Source of the DNA: Flavobacteriaceae bacterium
GTDB taxonomy: Bacteria > Bacteroidota > Bacteroidia > Flavobacteriales > Flavobacteriaceae
Assembly (NCBI GenBank): GCA_021151665.1
Contig: JAGKWW010000014.1
Coordinates: 1 to 60,383 of the forward strand
Reading direction: 5' to 3'
Length of the DNA: 60,383 nucleotides
Shown here: in pieces, positions 41,442 to 49,358 of the stretch
Layout: every line of letters starts with the position of its first letter
Numbering within the stretch: position 1 is the stretch's first letter
The notes under the pieces: model-generated
What the model was told of the DNA's origin: nothing
Seen by the model: the letters and a program-made list of their open reading frames with translations, nothing else
The model's database searches: none
Position numbers and translations under genes: made by a program

Positions 41442-41460
41442 TTTATTTAGAACAGATTAA
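41442..41460. promoter_or_regulatory. Candidate iron-responsive element in the feoA leader
   Basis: TTTATTTAGAACAGATTAA. Bases 41442-41455 are the exact reverse complement of CTGTTCTAAATAAA at 23075-23088. One arm of the palindrome seen there (TTTAGAAC) is kept; the other is degenerate. It overlaps the expected transcription start of feoA. Confidence 0.55.
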
Positions 41461-41465
41461 GATTG

Positions 41466-41473
41466 CAAATTTA
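41466..41473 (-). promoter_or_regulatory. -7 box for feoAB
   Basis: TAAATTTG on the minus strand; a second TAAATTTG lies ten bases further upstream at 41476-41483. Confidence 0.6.
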
Positions 41474-41493
41474 CACAAATTTAACCAACAACG

Positions 41494-42186
41494 CTAATTT
41501 TCGTGCTCGCAAAGCCAATTAATATCCTCCAGAAGATCCTGTACATTTTTCTCTCCTTTCACGTCGCGGTCAAGGTTTGTGCCATTATAAAAACCACGGA
41601 TTCGGCCATGCTGGTCTACCAGGATAAAATTTTCGGTATGCACCATGTCATACAGTTCTTTAGATGAGGTAGTCTTTACCGCCAGATACGATTTTCGTGC
41701 TATGTAGTAAATGTCTTTCTTATTGCCAGTCACCAGGTTCCACTTGCCGTCTATCACGCCTTTTTCTTTGGCGTAAGCCTTCAGTACGGGTACGCTGTCG
41801 ATATCCGGAGTTACCGAGTGCGAAAGCAGCATTACCTTGGGGTTATTCTTTATCCTCTCCTGCAGCCATGCCATATTGGTGGTCATCTTTGGGCAGATGG
41901 TGGGGCAGGTGGTAAAAAAGAAATCGGCCACATATACCTTTCCGGCATAATCTTTATTGGTTATGGTATTGCCGTTCTGGTTTACAAATGCAAAATCTGC
42001 AATGCGGTGGCCTTTGCCTATATATTGAACCGTACTGTCTACCAGCTCAGGGTTCACATCTTCGGGGTTGTATATCTTTAGTGTTTTCTTTGGCTTTAAG
42101 GCAAAGTAAAACAAGGTAAGTATTACGGCCGATAGCGAAAGCATTACGAAGATGAACAGCCGGTATTTTTTAAGCCTGGAAAGCAT
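41494..42186 (-). CDS. SCO1/SenC family copper chaperone
   Basis: 230 residues with an N-terminal membrane anchor (about 8-28) and a periplasmic thioredoxin-like domain. The copper motif is CPTIC in FFFTTCPTICPKMTTNM, with the third ligand His in DMVHTENFILV. It delivers Cu to the CuA site of cytochrome c oxidase. It is alone on its transcript beside feoAB and has its own -7 box. Confidence 0.93.
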   Translation of the reverse strand: MLSRLKKYRLFIFVMLSLSAVILTLFYFALKPKKTLKIYNPEDVNPELVDSTVQYIGKGHRIADFAFVNQNGNTITNKDYAGKVYVADFFFTTCPTICPKMTTNMAWLQERIKNNPKVMLLSHSVTPDIDSVPVLKAYAKEKGVIDGKWNLVTGNKKDIYYIARKSYLAVKTTSSKELYDMVHTENFILVDQHGRIRGFYNGTNLDRDVKGEKNVQDLLEDINWLCEHEN

Positions 42187-42203
42187 AGTGAAAAAATTTG
42201 CTG

Positions 42204-42211
42204 CAAAATTA
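42204..42211 (-). promoter_or_regulatory. -7 box for the SCO gene
   Basis: TAATTTTG on the minus strand, 17 bases before the ATG at 42186. Confidence 0.55.
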
Positions 42212-42294
42212 CGAAACGAAAATGCAACAACTGCTACTAATACGATGTGCCTGCGGTGTTAAAGTAAGCGATAACTAACATAGTGTTGCGATAT

Positions 42295-42328
42295 TGGCAC
42301 GCATTTTCGGTACAACTTTATATTTTTG
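42295..42328 (+). promoter_or_regulatory. Promoter of the M13 peptidase gene
   Basis: TTG (42295-42297), a 23-base spacer and TATTTTTG (42321-42328), matching TTG-N17-23-TAnnTTTG, 21 bases before the ATG. Confidence 0.65.
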
Positions 42329-42349
42329 CATTAAACAACAGGATTTTTT

Positions 42350-44386
42350 ATGAAAACAAAAAGATTAGCCCTTGCTGCCCTTGTATTTGGCGCCGCCATT
42401 GCACAGGCACAGCAGCACCCGGGCATCAACCTCTCTTATATGGATAAGAAGGTGAAGCCGTCGGATAATTTTTTCCGTTATGTTAACGGTACGTGGGTGG
42501 ATAACACCGAAATACCGGGCGACAAAACACGCTGGGGTAGCTTTGACGAGCTTAGGGAAACCACCAATAATGATGCACTGGCCATCTTGAAAGAAGCTGC
42601 CGGTAACAAGAACCTGAAGAAAGGCACCGACCAGTGGAAAGCTGCCGCCCTTTACCGCACTATCATGGATACTGTGGCGCGAAACAAAAAAGGGATTGCG
42701 CCGCTAAAACCTTACCTCGCGAAGATCGATAAAGTGAAGACGGTAAAAGACCTGCAGGCTTTGCTAACGGAGATGGAACCTGAAGGAGGACTGGGCTTTT
42801 TTGGAGCCGGTATAGGCGCCGACTCGAAGAACAGTAACCGCAATGTGGTTTACATCAGTCCGGGCAGCCTTGGCTTGCCTGACAGGGACTACTATGTTTC
42901 TGATGATGCCGACTCGAAAGAAAAACGCGAAAAGTATGTGCTGCACGTAGCGCGCATGCTTAAGTATTTAGGCTATAACGATAAGCAGGCAGCGGTAAGC
43001 GCTAAAAACATTCTTGCGCTCGAAACAGCTATGGCGCAGCCGAGGATGGACAGGGTAGAGCGCCGTGATGCCCGCAAGAGCTACAACCCGATGACGATTG
43101 CCGGATTGCAAAAACTTACTCCTGCCATCAATTGGGAAGCCTACCTTAAAGGTGTGGGCATTGGGAAGGTAGATACACTTATTGTATCGCAGCCAAAATA
43201 CATGGAGGCTTTACAGCAAACGTTTGCCAAAGGTGATGCCGCCACATGGCGCGATTATATGAAGTGGACACTTATCAATCATGCATCAGGATACCTTTCT
43301 ACTGATATAGAAACCGCCGACTGGGAGTTCTACAACAAGACCCTGCGTGGTGCCCTTAAAGAGGAAAAGCGTGATAAGAACGCCCTTGCTACCATCAATG
43401 GAAGCGTAGGCGAAGCGCTTGGAAAGCTTTATGTGGAGAAAAAATTCCCTGCCGAAGCGAAGGTAAAAGCCGAAAGCATGATCAAAAATGTAATGCTCGC
43501 ATTTGAAAACCGCATCAACAGGCTGCCGTGGATGGCCAAGTCTACCCGTGAGAACGCAATTGCCAAACTGCGCAGGCTTAAAGTAAAGATAGGCTATCCT
43601 GACAAATGGAAAGACTACTCTGCGCTCACGATAAACGACGTGGCCGATGGCGGAAGTTTCTTCAGCAACATGACGGCGGCATCGCGCTGGAACTGGAATG
43701 AAGATATTCAGAAATTAAATAAACCGGTGGATAAGGATGAGTGGCATATGGCTCCGCAAATTGTTAATGCCTACTTTAATCCTTCTTACAACGAAATTGT
43801 TTTCCCTGCGGGCATCCTGCAGCCGCCGTTTTATGATTATCGTGCTGATGAGGCTGTGAACTACGGAGGTATCGGTGCGGTTATCGGGCATGAAATCTCG
43901 CATGGCTTTGACGATTCGGGTTCGCGGTTTAATGCCGATGGTAACCTTGTTAACTGGTGGAGCGATGAAGACCTTGAGAAGTTTACAGGCCTGGGTGGCT
44001 CACTCGCGTCACAATACAGCCAGCTGCAGCCGCTGCCGGGCATTTATGTAGACGGTAAGTTTACGCTTGGAGAAAACATTGGCGACCTTGGCGGTGTAAA
44101 TGCGGCCTACGATGGCCTTCAGCTTTATCTTAAAGAGAAAGGCAGCCCCGGGCTGATTGATGGATATACACCGGAACAGCGCTTCTTTATTTCGTGGGCT
44201 ACCATATGGAGAACGAAGGCCCGTGACGAGGCGATTAAGAACCAGGTAAAGACCGATCCGCACTCGCCGGGGATGTACCGTGCCTACGTTCCGTTGCAGA
44301 ATGTAGATGCGTTTTACGATGCCTTCGGTATTAAGGAAGGAGACGGAATGTACCTGCCGCCGGACAAAAGGGTAAAAATTTGGTAA
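42350..44386 (+). CDS. M13 family zinc metallopeptidase (PepO/neprilysin-like)
   Basis: 678 residues with a signal peptide (about 1-21, AIAQAQQ), no lipobox. The zinc motif is HEISH (His514, Glu515, His518) in VIGHEISHGFDDSGSRF; the third ligand Glu is in GENIGDLGGVNAAYDG; the substrate-binding NAYFNPSYNEIVFPAGIL is present. C-terminus ends in KRVKIW with the usual W. It degrades oligopeptides in the periplasm or outside. Single gene with its own promoter and terminator. Confidence 0.95.
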   Translation: MKTKRLALAALVFGAAIAQAQQHPGINLSYMDKKVKPSDNFFRYVNGTWVDNTEIPGDKTRWGSFDELRETTNNDALAILKEAAGNKNLKKGTDQWKAAALYRTIMDTVARNKKGIAPLKPYLAKIDKVKTVKDLQALLTEMEPEGGLGFFGAGIGADSKNSNRNVVYISPGSLGLPDRDYYVSDDADSKEKREKYVLHVARMLKYLGYNDKQAAVSAKNILALETAMAQPRMDRVERRDARKSYNPMTIAGLQKLTPAINWEAYLKGVGIGKVDTLIVSQPKYMEALQQTFAKGDAATWRDYMKWTLINHASGYLSTDIETADWEFYNKTLRGALKEEKRDKNALATINGSVGEALGKLYVEKKFPAEAKVKAESMIKNVMLAFENRINRLPWMAKSTRENAIAKLRRLKVKIGYPDKWKDYSALTINDVADGGSFFSNMTAASRWNWNEDIQKLNKPVDKDEWHMAPQIVNAYFNPSYNEIVFPAGILQPPFYDYRADEAVNYGGIGAVIGHEISHGFDDSGSRFNADGNLVNWWSDEDLEKFTGLGGSLASQYSQLQPLPGIYVDGKFTLGENIGDLGGVNAAYDGLQLYLKEKGSPGLIDGYTPEQRFFISWATIWRTKARDEAIKNQVKTDPHSPGMYRAYVPLQNVDAFYDAFGIKEGDGMYLPPDKRVKIW

Positions 44387-44399
44387 AAATTTATAACAA

Positions 44400-44428
44400 A
44401 ACCCGTGGTAAAACACGGGTTTTTTTGT
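44400..44428 (+). terminator. Terminator after the M13 peptidase gene
   Basis: ACCCGTG-GTAAAA-CACGGGT followed by seven T residues. Confidence 0.92.
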
Positions 44429-44460
44429 AATTTCAAGCGAAATTATCACTTGTTAAAAAG

Positions 44461-44513
44461 GCGGATTTTCCGCAATTTTTTTATTTCACGATGATTTAAT
44501 TTTGCTAACTAAA
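44461..44513 (+). promoter_or_regulatory. Palindromic promoter, copy 1 (response regulator gene)
   Basis: GCGGA-TTT-TCCGC (44461-44473), 23 bases, TAATTTTG (44497-44504), then CTAACTAAA (44505-44513). The same three blocks recur at 45274 and 46226. The response regulator start is 17 bases further on. Confidence 0.75.
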
Positions 44514-44529
44514 AGATAATTACTACTTC

Positions 44530-45192
44530 TTGAAAAAGGTGTTGCAGGTTTTGGCGATTGATGATCATGGGGTTGTGCTGGAAGGATATCATTCTATCTT
44601 CAGGGCAATAGTGGAAGAACAGACTGAGCTCAGGTTTATACGGGCTATAGACTGCAAGTCGGCGTACGAACAAATCTTAAAGCACAGCCAGGATCCGTTC
44701 GAGATTGCCGTTATAGATTACAGTATCCCGCAGTTTGCCGAAAAGGAACTGTATTCCGGTGAAGATATGGCCGTAATGATCCGCCAGCAGATGCCGTCCT
44801 GTAAAGTGGTAATGATGACCATGCACAAAGAGGTAGACATTATCGGGAGGATACTGGATAAGATAGATCCCGAAGGATTCATAAATAAAAGCGACTGTAC
44901 GACGCAGGACCTGATTGACGGGTTTACCTCTATACTGTCGGGTGGCGTGTACTATTCCAAAGTAATAAGCTCTTTCCGTAAAAAGCATTCGCAGGGTATT
45001 GCGCTGGACGAGACCGATATCCAGATCATACGTCTTCTGGCGAATGGCGTTCGAAATAAGAGCCTTGACCGCTATATCCCGCTATCAAACAGCGGAATCG
45101 AAAAGCGTAAATACCGTATTAAACGACTGCTCGAGGTAGACGGCGACGATGAAGATCTTATCAAAGAAGCACGCCGGCAAGGCTATATTTAA
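44530..45192 (+). CDS. Orphan response regulator, NarL/LuxR-like output domain
   Basis: 220 residues from a TTG start (no ATG precedes the receiver domain). The receiver has the acidic pair Asp11/Asp12 in LAIDDHG, phosphoacceptor Asp63 in IAVIDYSIP and Lys in GFINKSDC. The C-terminal part (about 155-220; LDETDIQIIRLLANGVRNKS and SGIEKRKYRIKRLL) reads as a diverged LuxR-type helix-turn-helix. No kinase gene is adjacent. Its own promoter carries the GCGGA-N3-TCCGC palindrome, so autoregulation is plausible. A terminator follows. Confidence 0.88.
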   Translation: MKKVLQVLAIDDHGVVLEGYHSIFRAIVEEQTELRFIRAIDCKSAYEQILKHSQDPFEIAVIDYSIPQFAEKELYSGEDMAVMIRQQMPSCKVVMMTMHKEVDIIGRILDKIDPEGFINKSDCTTQDLIDGFTSILSGGVYYSKVISSFRKKHSQGIALDETDIQIIRLLANGVRNKSLDRYIPLSNSGIEKRKYRIKRLLEVDGDDEDLIKEARRQGYI

Positions 45193-45217
45193 AAGATAGT
45201 TTTTAGTTATTTACACT

Positions 45218-45257
45218 ATCCTGCTACATGATTATCGTGTAGCGGGATTTTTTTTTG
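45218..45257 (+). terminator. Terminator after the orphan response regulator gene
   Basis: ATCCTGCTACA and TGTAGCGGGAT pair over 11 positions (one T-G) around a 9-base loop, followed by nine T residues. Confidence 0.92.
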
Positions 45258-45273
45258 AGAAAAACTGTTAATT

Positions 45274-45333
45274 GCGGATTTTCCGCCATGAAATGTTAAT
45301 AATTGTTAATTAATTTACGGCAACCAACTAAAG
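45274..45333 (+). promoter_or_regulatory. Palindromic promoter, copy 2 (no gene downstream)
   Basis: GCGGA-TTT-TCCGC (45274-45286), 24 bases, TAATTTAC (45311-45318), then CCAACTAAAG (45324-45333). The only thing between it and the next gene is a strong plus-strand terminator at 45340. Confidence 0.65.
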
Positions 45334-45380
45334 AAATATCTGCCCCGGGACGCTTCACAGCGCCGGGGCAGTTTTCGTTT
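45324..45380 (+). ncRNA. Candidate short RNA (about 55 nt) between promoter copy 2 and a strong terminator
   Basis: If transcription starts near the CCAACTAAAG block, the product is about 15 bases of leader followed by a GC-rich hairpin and a U-rich end. No start codon or reading frame is inside. It could be a regulatory RNA under control of the palindrome, or the remains of a promoter and terminator after loss of the gene between. Expression is not shown. Confidence 0.35.
45340..45380 (+). terminator. Very strong hairpin terminator
   Basis: CTGCCCCGG (45340-45348) pairs with CCGGGGCAG (45363-45371) and, inside a GA bulge, CGCT pairs with AGCG: 13 bp in all, tetraloop TCAC, then TTTTCGTTT. 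The minus side is also moderately T-rich, so it may end the converging epimerase gene too. Confidence 0.85.
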
Positions 45381-46176
45381 ACGGCCTTATGGTATATTTG
45401 TAATCTAAATATGTAGATACCAACCCATCTGTTATTACTTTGCCATCTTCGCCGCCGGCTAAAAATGTTGGGGGTTCGAGTCCATACTCTTCAGCCTTTT
45501 CTCGGTAATATGCCCTCTTAGGGGGATGCGAAGGCCACACAGCGTTAAACGTATATCCCCATGCGTCTTTGTTCAGAATAGTTGTTATGATCCCGATACA
45601 ATCGTTGAGGTGGATCAGGTTTACCGGTGCATCGCCATCCGTCAGGCCTTTTTTGCCGGCGAGGAATTTTACCGGGTGGCGCTCTTTTCCCGTAAGCCCG
45701 CCAAATCTTACGATGGTGCTTTTAAAAGCCTGCTCATCACTAAGCAGCTTTTCGGCTTTCAGGAGAGCCACTGCGTTAGATGTTTCGGGAAGAGGTATTG
45801 TTTCGTGTGAAACAATCCCGGTATTTTTTCCGTACACCGATGTGGAGCTGATCATCATCACCCTGCGTATGCCGGATTTCTTTATATATGGTATGAGGGT
45901 AGCAATGGCATCATCAAAAGGCCCTTCGGTTTTCCCGGGCGGGGTAGTGATGATAAGGATCCCGCAGTCCTGAAGCAATCCGTCTATATCACCGGTAATT
46001 CCGGAGCCGGTAAAGCGGATAACAAAGGGCTCTACGCCGCTTTCTGTCAGCGAGGCAACTTTCCCATCTGATGTGGACGAGCCTTTTACCCTGATCTCGT
46101 TGTTAATAAGGCGAAGCGCGAGCGGGAGGCCCAACCATCCGCACCCCAGAATCGCAATAGCATTTGTATCAGTCAT
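45379..46176 (-). CDS. NAD(P)-binding SDR-type protein, YeeZ-like
   Basis: 265 residues with an N-terminal dinucleotide-binding motif AIAILGCGWLGLPLALRL, then ILIITTPPGK and RRVMMISSTSVYG with the SDR Ser. The active-site Tyr of the atypical/extended SDR family is not in the classical YxxxK setting (VYGKNTG), as in YeeZ-like proteins of unknown activity. GGLTGKERHPVKFLAGKKG and NLIHLNDCIGIITTIL support the family. It is divergent from the small membrane protein gene. Confidence 0.82.
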   Translation of the reverse strand: MTDTNAIAILGCGWLGLPLALRLINNEIRVKGSSTSDGKVASLTESGVEPFVIRFTGSGITGDIDGLLQDCGILIITTPPGKTEGPFDDAIATLIPYIKKSGIRRVMMISSTSVYGKNTGIVSHETIPLPETSNAVALLKAEKLLSDEQAFKSTIVRFGGLTGKERHPVKFLAGKKGLTDGDAPVNLIHLNDCIGIITTILNKDAWGYTFNAVWPSHPPKRAYYREKAEEYGLEPPTFLAGGEDGKVITDGLVSTYLDYKYTIRP

Positions 46177-46225
46177 TTTGATAGCTCAACAATTGTTAAA
46201 AAAAATGTTTAAAAAAATGTTAATG

Positions 46226-46284
46226 GCGGATAATCCGCCGTGGTATTGTGTTTTGTTTTAGTTTATTTGAAGGCACTAACTAAA
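46226..46284 (+). promoter_or_regulatory. Palindromic promoter, copy 3 (small membrane protein gene)
   Basis: GCGGA-TAA-TCCGC (46226-46238; the palindrome extends to 15 bases), 23 bases, TTTATTTG (46262-46269), then CTAACTAAA (46276-46284), six bases before the TTG start of the next gene. Confidence 0.75.
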
Positions 46285-46289
46285 CAAAA

Positions 46290-46508
46290 TTGATACTTTC
46301 GGTATTCACAGTTCTGGTCATTACAGCAGGGCAGAGCTTTCTGCTGTACGAATTTACAACACTACGTCTCATAAACAGCGAGAAGCATCGGAAATCCTTT
46401 GCACGGTTTGTTTATCTCATCGTATTTGTTGCGCTTTTCGCTATGCTTATCAAAGAGTTGGGGTGCATTTATGATAAGATGCTTTATGATGCCATGATGA
46501 AGCATTAG
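46290..46508 (+). CDS. Small two-helix membrane protein under the palindromic promoter
   Basis: 72 residues from a TTG start. Two hydrophobic helices (about 2-20 and 40-60) joined by a basic loop RLINSEKHRKSFARF, and a short acidic-to-neutral tail. No family recognised. Its start is only about ten bases after the conserved CTAACTAAA block, so its mRNA would have a very short leader, like that of the orphan response regulator, which also starts with TTG. Joint control of the two genes is inferred from the shared promoter architecture. Confidence 0.65.
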   Translation: MILSVFTVLVITAGQSFLLYEFTTLRLINSEKHRKSFARFVYLIVFVALFAMLIKELGCIYDKMLYDAMMKH

Positions 46509-46513
46509 GCTGG

Positions 46514-46864
46514 CTAAATGTCCTTTTTTACCAGTATGTACATCTCATTTTCTAAGGGCATATATCCCTGTTCATACACAAAATAGTAGGTATTGCCGTT
46601 GCGGGTGTGCAATACATTGGTAAAATAATCAAAGTCAAACCCGCGCGAAGAGAGCTTGTTTTTAGGCACCTTAGTTTTTCCCTCGGTATTCAGTTCAGAC
46701 AGTATCCGGTAATTGCGCCTCAACAGGTTGTTGATGTTGCGCATATAATTGTTGCTGTCCTTATTGATCTTGTTGTTCCAGGCATTGCGGCAGGCATCAC
46801 TGCAAAACTTCTTGTCTTCGCGACCCATGATCTTTTCGCCACATTCGGGGCAGTTCTTTTCCAT
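46514..46864 (-). CDS. Zinc-ribbon protein (DUF2116-like)
   Basis: 116 residues from ATG 46864; the longer frame lies inside the preceding gene. The N-terminus holds a four-Cys ribbon: CPEC (Cys5, Cys8) and CSDAC (Cys21, Cys25), as in DUF2116-type proteins. The C-terminal part is basic then aromatic (GFDFDYFTNVL, YYFVYEQGYMPL). It starts one base after the nitrilase stop and is co-transcribed. Possible nucleic-acid binding; function unknown. Confidence 0.8.
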   Translation of the reverse strand: MEKNCPECGEKIMGREDKKFCSDACRNAWNNKINKDSNNYMRNINNLLRRNYRILSELNTEGKTKVPKNKLSSRGFDFDYFTNVLHTRNGNTYYFVYEQGYMPLENEMYILVKKDI

Positions 46865-46865
46865 C

Positions 46866-48560
46866 TTATTTTGATTTTTTCCGGGCGGGCTTTGCACTGC
46901 CGGTAATAGCCTTAGGCGGTTTTGCGGCATTAGCCTTCAGCGTTTTCTCTTCTGCGAGGCGGGGGGCTTTTGCTTCTGTAGCCATATCGGTTTCGGCAGG
47001 TTCCTCTAACGTCTTTTGGGCAAGTGCGCTCTTTTTCAGTTTGTAGAGGTCCTGCCTCCGGTCTTTCAGTATCCGCACGCTGCCGAATTCGTGCAGCTCC
47101 CGCAGCAGGTCGAGGTCACAGTCTACAATTATAGTCATTTCGGTATTAGGCGTAGCTTCTGCTTTTATACCATTGCTGGGGAAGCTAAAATCCGACGGAG
47201 TGAAAACAGCCGTCTGTGCATACTGTATGTCCATGTTGTTTACTCCCGGAAGGTTGCCCACGCAGCCCGCAATAGCCACATAGCATTCGTTTTCTATGGC
47301 CCTTGCCTGTGCACAATGGCGCACGCGGGTATAGCCGTTCTGAGTATCGGTAAGAAAGGGTACAAACAGCATTTCCATCCCTTCATCGGCCATAAGGCGC
47401 GAAAGCTCGGGGAATTCCACATCATAACATATCATGATACCAATGCGCCCGCAGTCGGTATCAAAAGTGCGTATCTCGTTGCCGCCTTTCATCCCCCAGT
47501 AGTTAACCTCGTTGGGAGTAATGTGTATTTTGGTGTACATCTCGCTGCTTCCGTCGCGCTTGCACAAAAACCCGACATTATACAGGTTGCCCTCTTCTAC
47601 GTGCGGCATGCTGCCGGTAATGATGTTTATGTTGTAAGAGATCGCCATTTCCTGGAAACGCTTGCGTATTGGTTCGGCATAGCGTGCAATTTCGCGTATA
47701 GCGTCGGCCTCACTCAGGTGATTGAAATCGGCCATCAGCGGAGCCACAAACAGCTCCGGGAACAGCGCAAAATCTGCGGCGTAGCCGGACACGGCATCAA
47801 TAAAAAATTCGGCCTGCTCAAACAGCGCTTCAAGGTTGGCAAGCGGGCGCATCTGCCATTGTACAAGGCCAAGCCTCACCACGCTTTTACGGGCATTGAT
47901 GAGCTTGGGGTCTTTTTCGTAATAAATATTATTCCACTCCATCAGTACGGCATAATCCTGCGAGTCGTTGTCGCCTTCCAGGTAATTGCGCATGATCTTG
48001 ATCACGTGGAAATCATTACTAAGCTGGAAAGAGAGTACCGGGTCATACACCTCTTTAAGGCGGACCTTGTCTATATACTGCTTGGGAGTGGTTTCGGAAG
48101 CATAGTCATTGTAGTTAGACATCCGCCCTGCAAAAATGATGCTCTTAAGGTTAAGCTGCTCACAGAGTTCCTTTCTTGCATCATACAAACGACGGCCCAG
48201 GCGCAACCCTCTGTACGCAGGGTCTATAAAAACATCGATGCCGTACAGCACCTCACCATCATAATCATGGGTAGAAAAAGAGTAATTGCCCGTTATCTTT
48301 TCGTAGGTATGGCTTGAGGTTGCCTTTTTATAGTCGACAATGATAGAGAGCGCGCTGCCTACCACTTTGCCATCTACCAATATCACCAGCTGGCCTTCGG
48401 GGAATATTTTCAGCAAACGCTTGATGTCGCCCAAGCCCCAGTAAGGCTCATCCATCTCCATATCAGCGCCGGTATACGCATGCTGCATACTCATGCGCAG
48501 TTCCTGATAATCTTCTATACGAAGGTTTCGCAACTCTACTTTGCTTATCTCTGCCTGCAT
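46866..48560 (-). CDS. GNAT acetyltransferase fused to a carbon-nitrogen hydrolase
   Basis: 564 residues. Residues about 10-200 are a GNAT domain (GIDVFIDPAYRGLRLGRRLY is the acetyl-CoA loop). Residues about 220-500 are a nitrilase-superfamily amidase with the triad Glu in LFPELFVAPL, Lys in YTKIHITPNE and Cys in GIMICYDVEFPE. The last 65 residues are Lys/Ala-rich and disordered. The two-domain arrangement recurs in bacteria and its substrate is unknown. The chain probably couples release of an amine from an amide with acetylation, but this is inference. Confidence 0.92.
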   Translation of the reverse strand: MQAEISKVELRNLRIEDYQELRMSMQHAYTGADMEMDEPYWGLGDIKRLLKIFPEGQLVILVDGKVVGSALSIIVDYKKATSSHTYEKITGNYSFSTHDYDGEVLYGIDVFIDPAYRGLRLGRRLYDARKELCEQLNLKSIIFAGRMSNYNDYASETTPKQYIDKVRLKEVYDPVLSFQLSNDFHVIKIMRNYLEGDNDSQDYAVLMEWNNIYYEKDPKLINARKSVVRLGLVQWQMRPLANLEALFEQAEFFIDAVSGYAADFALFPELFVAPLMADFNHLSEADAIREIARYAEPIRKRFQEMAISYNINIITGSMPHVEEGNLYNVGFLCKRDGSSEMYTKIHITPNEVNYWGMKGGNEIRTFDTDCGRIGIMICYDVEFPELSRLMADEGMEMLFVPFLTDTQNGYTRVRHCAQARAIENECYVAIAGCVGNLPGVNNMDIQYAQTAVFTPSDFSFPSNGIKAEATPNTEMTIIVDCDLDLLRELHEFGSVRILKDRRQDLYKLKKSALAQKTLEEPAETDMATEAKAPRLAEEKTLKANAAKPPKAITGSAKPARKKSK

Positions 48561-48625
48561 TTCTCAGTTTTTACTAAAGGTAATAAAAAATGCCGTTTGT
48601 AAATGTTTGCGAAAGGTTAAGGCGC

Positions 48626-49339
48626 TTACATTCTCAGCAGCCCATATTTGATAATACAGTAAATAGCATGAAAGCCGTCTTTCCAGTTTATCTTTTTACC
48701 TTCATCATAGGTCCGGCCATAATATGAAATGCCAACTTCATAAAACCGCACCTTTTTTACCCTGGCCACTTTTATAGTTACTTCAGGCTCAAAGCCAAAA
48801 CGCTTCTCTTTCAGGTGTAGCGACTTTAATACCCGTGCGTCAAAAAGCTTGTAACAGGTTTCCATATCCGTCAGGTTGAGGTTAGAGAACATGTTGCACA
48901 AAAAGGTAAGCAGTTTATTCCCGATTGTATGCCAGAAGAAAAGGATGCGGTGCGCATTGCCCCCCATAAAGCGCGACCCGTATACTACATCGGCATGGCC
49001 ATCGAGTACCGGCTGCAGCAGGATCTTATATTCTTCAGGATCATACTCCAGGTCGGCATCCTGAATAATGATATAATCGCCCGTAGCAGCCTGTATGCCT
49101 GTATGCAGCGCTGCGCCTTTACCCTGGTTCTTTGCGTGCCTGAAAAAAACAAGCGGCATACCTTCGCTCCGGGCAAAATTGTTTACAGCATCGGCCGTGC
49201 CGTCTGTAGAGCAGTCGTCAACCACAATGACTTCTTTTTCAATTTCCCCGGGAAGCTGCACATTATTGATTTTCTTAAGTATCTTGTGCACGGTTGGCGC
49301 TTCGTTGTACACGGGCACCAATACAGAAAGTTTTTTCAT
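48626..49339 (-). CDS. Family 2 glycosyltransferase
   Basis: 237-residue GT-A enzyme: VLVPVYNEAPTVHKIL, VIVVDDCSTDGTADAV, and metal-binding IIQDADLEYDPEEY, then GSRFMGGNAHR. It resembles dolichol-phosphate-mannose-synthase-like transferases that charge a polyprenyl phosphate with a sugar; no C-terminal membrane helices are present. Divergent neighbour of a GT-C-like membrane protein gene, which might use its lipid-linked product. Confidence 0.92.
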   Translation of the reverse strand: MKKLSVLVPVYNEAPTVHKILKKINNVQLPGEIEKEVIVVDDCSTDGTADAVNNFARSEGMPLVFFRHAKNQGKGAALHTGIQAATGDYIIIQDADLEYDPEEYKILLQPVLDGHADVVYGSRFMGGNAHRILFFWHTIGNKLLTFLCNMFSNLNLTDMETCYKLFDARVLKSLHLKEKRFGFEPEVTIKVARVKKVRFYEVGISYYGRTYDEGKKINWKDGFHAIYCIIKYGLLRM

Positions 49340-49358
49340 TTAAACGTTTTAGGTAACG

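Noticed and set aside
47016..48317. 433-codon plus-strand frame opposite the GNAT-nitrilase gene
   Set aside because: Entirely antisense to a gene with clear catalytic motifs; no recognised domain.
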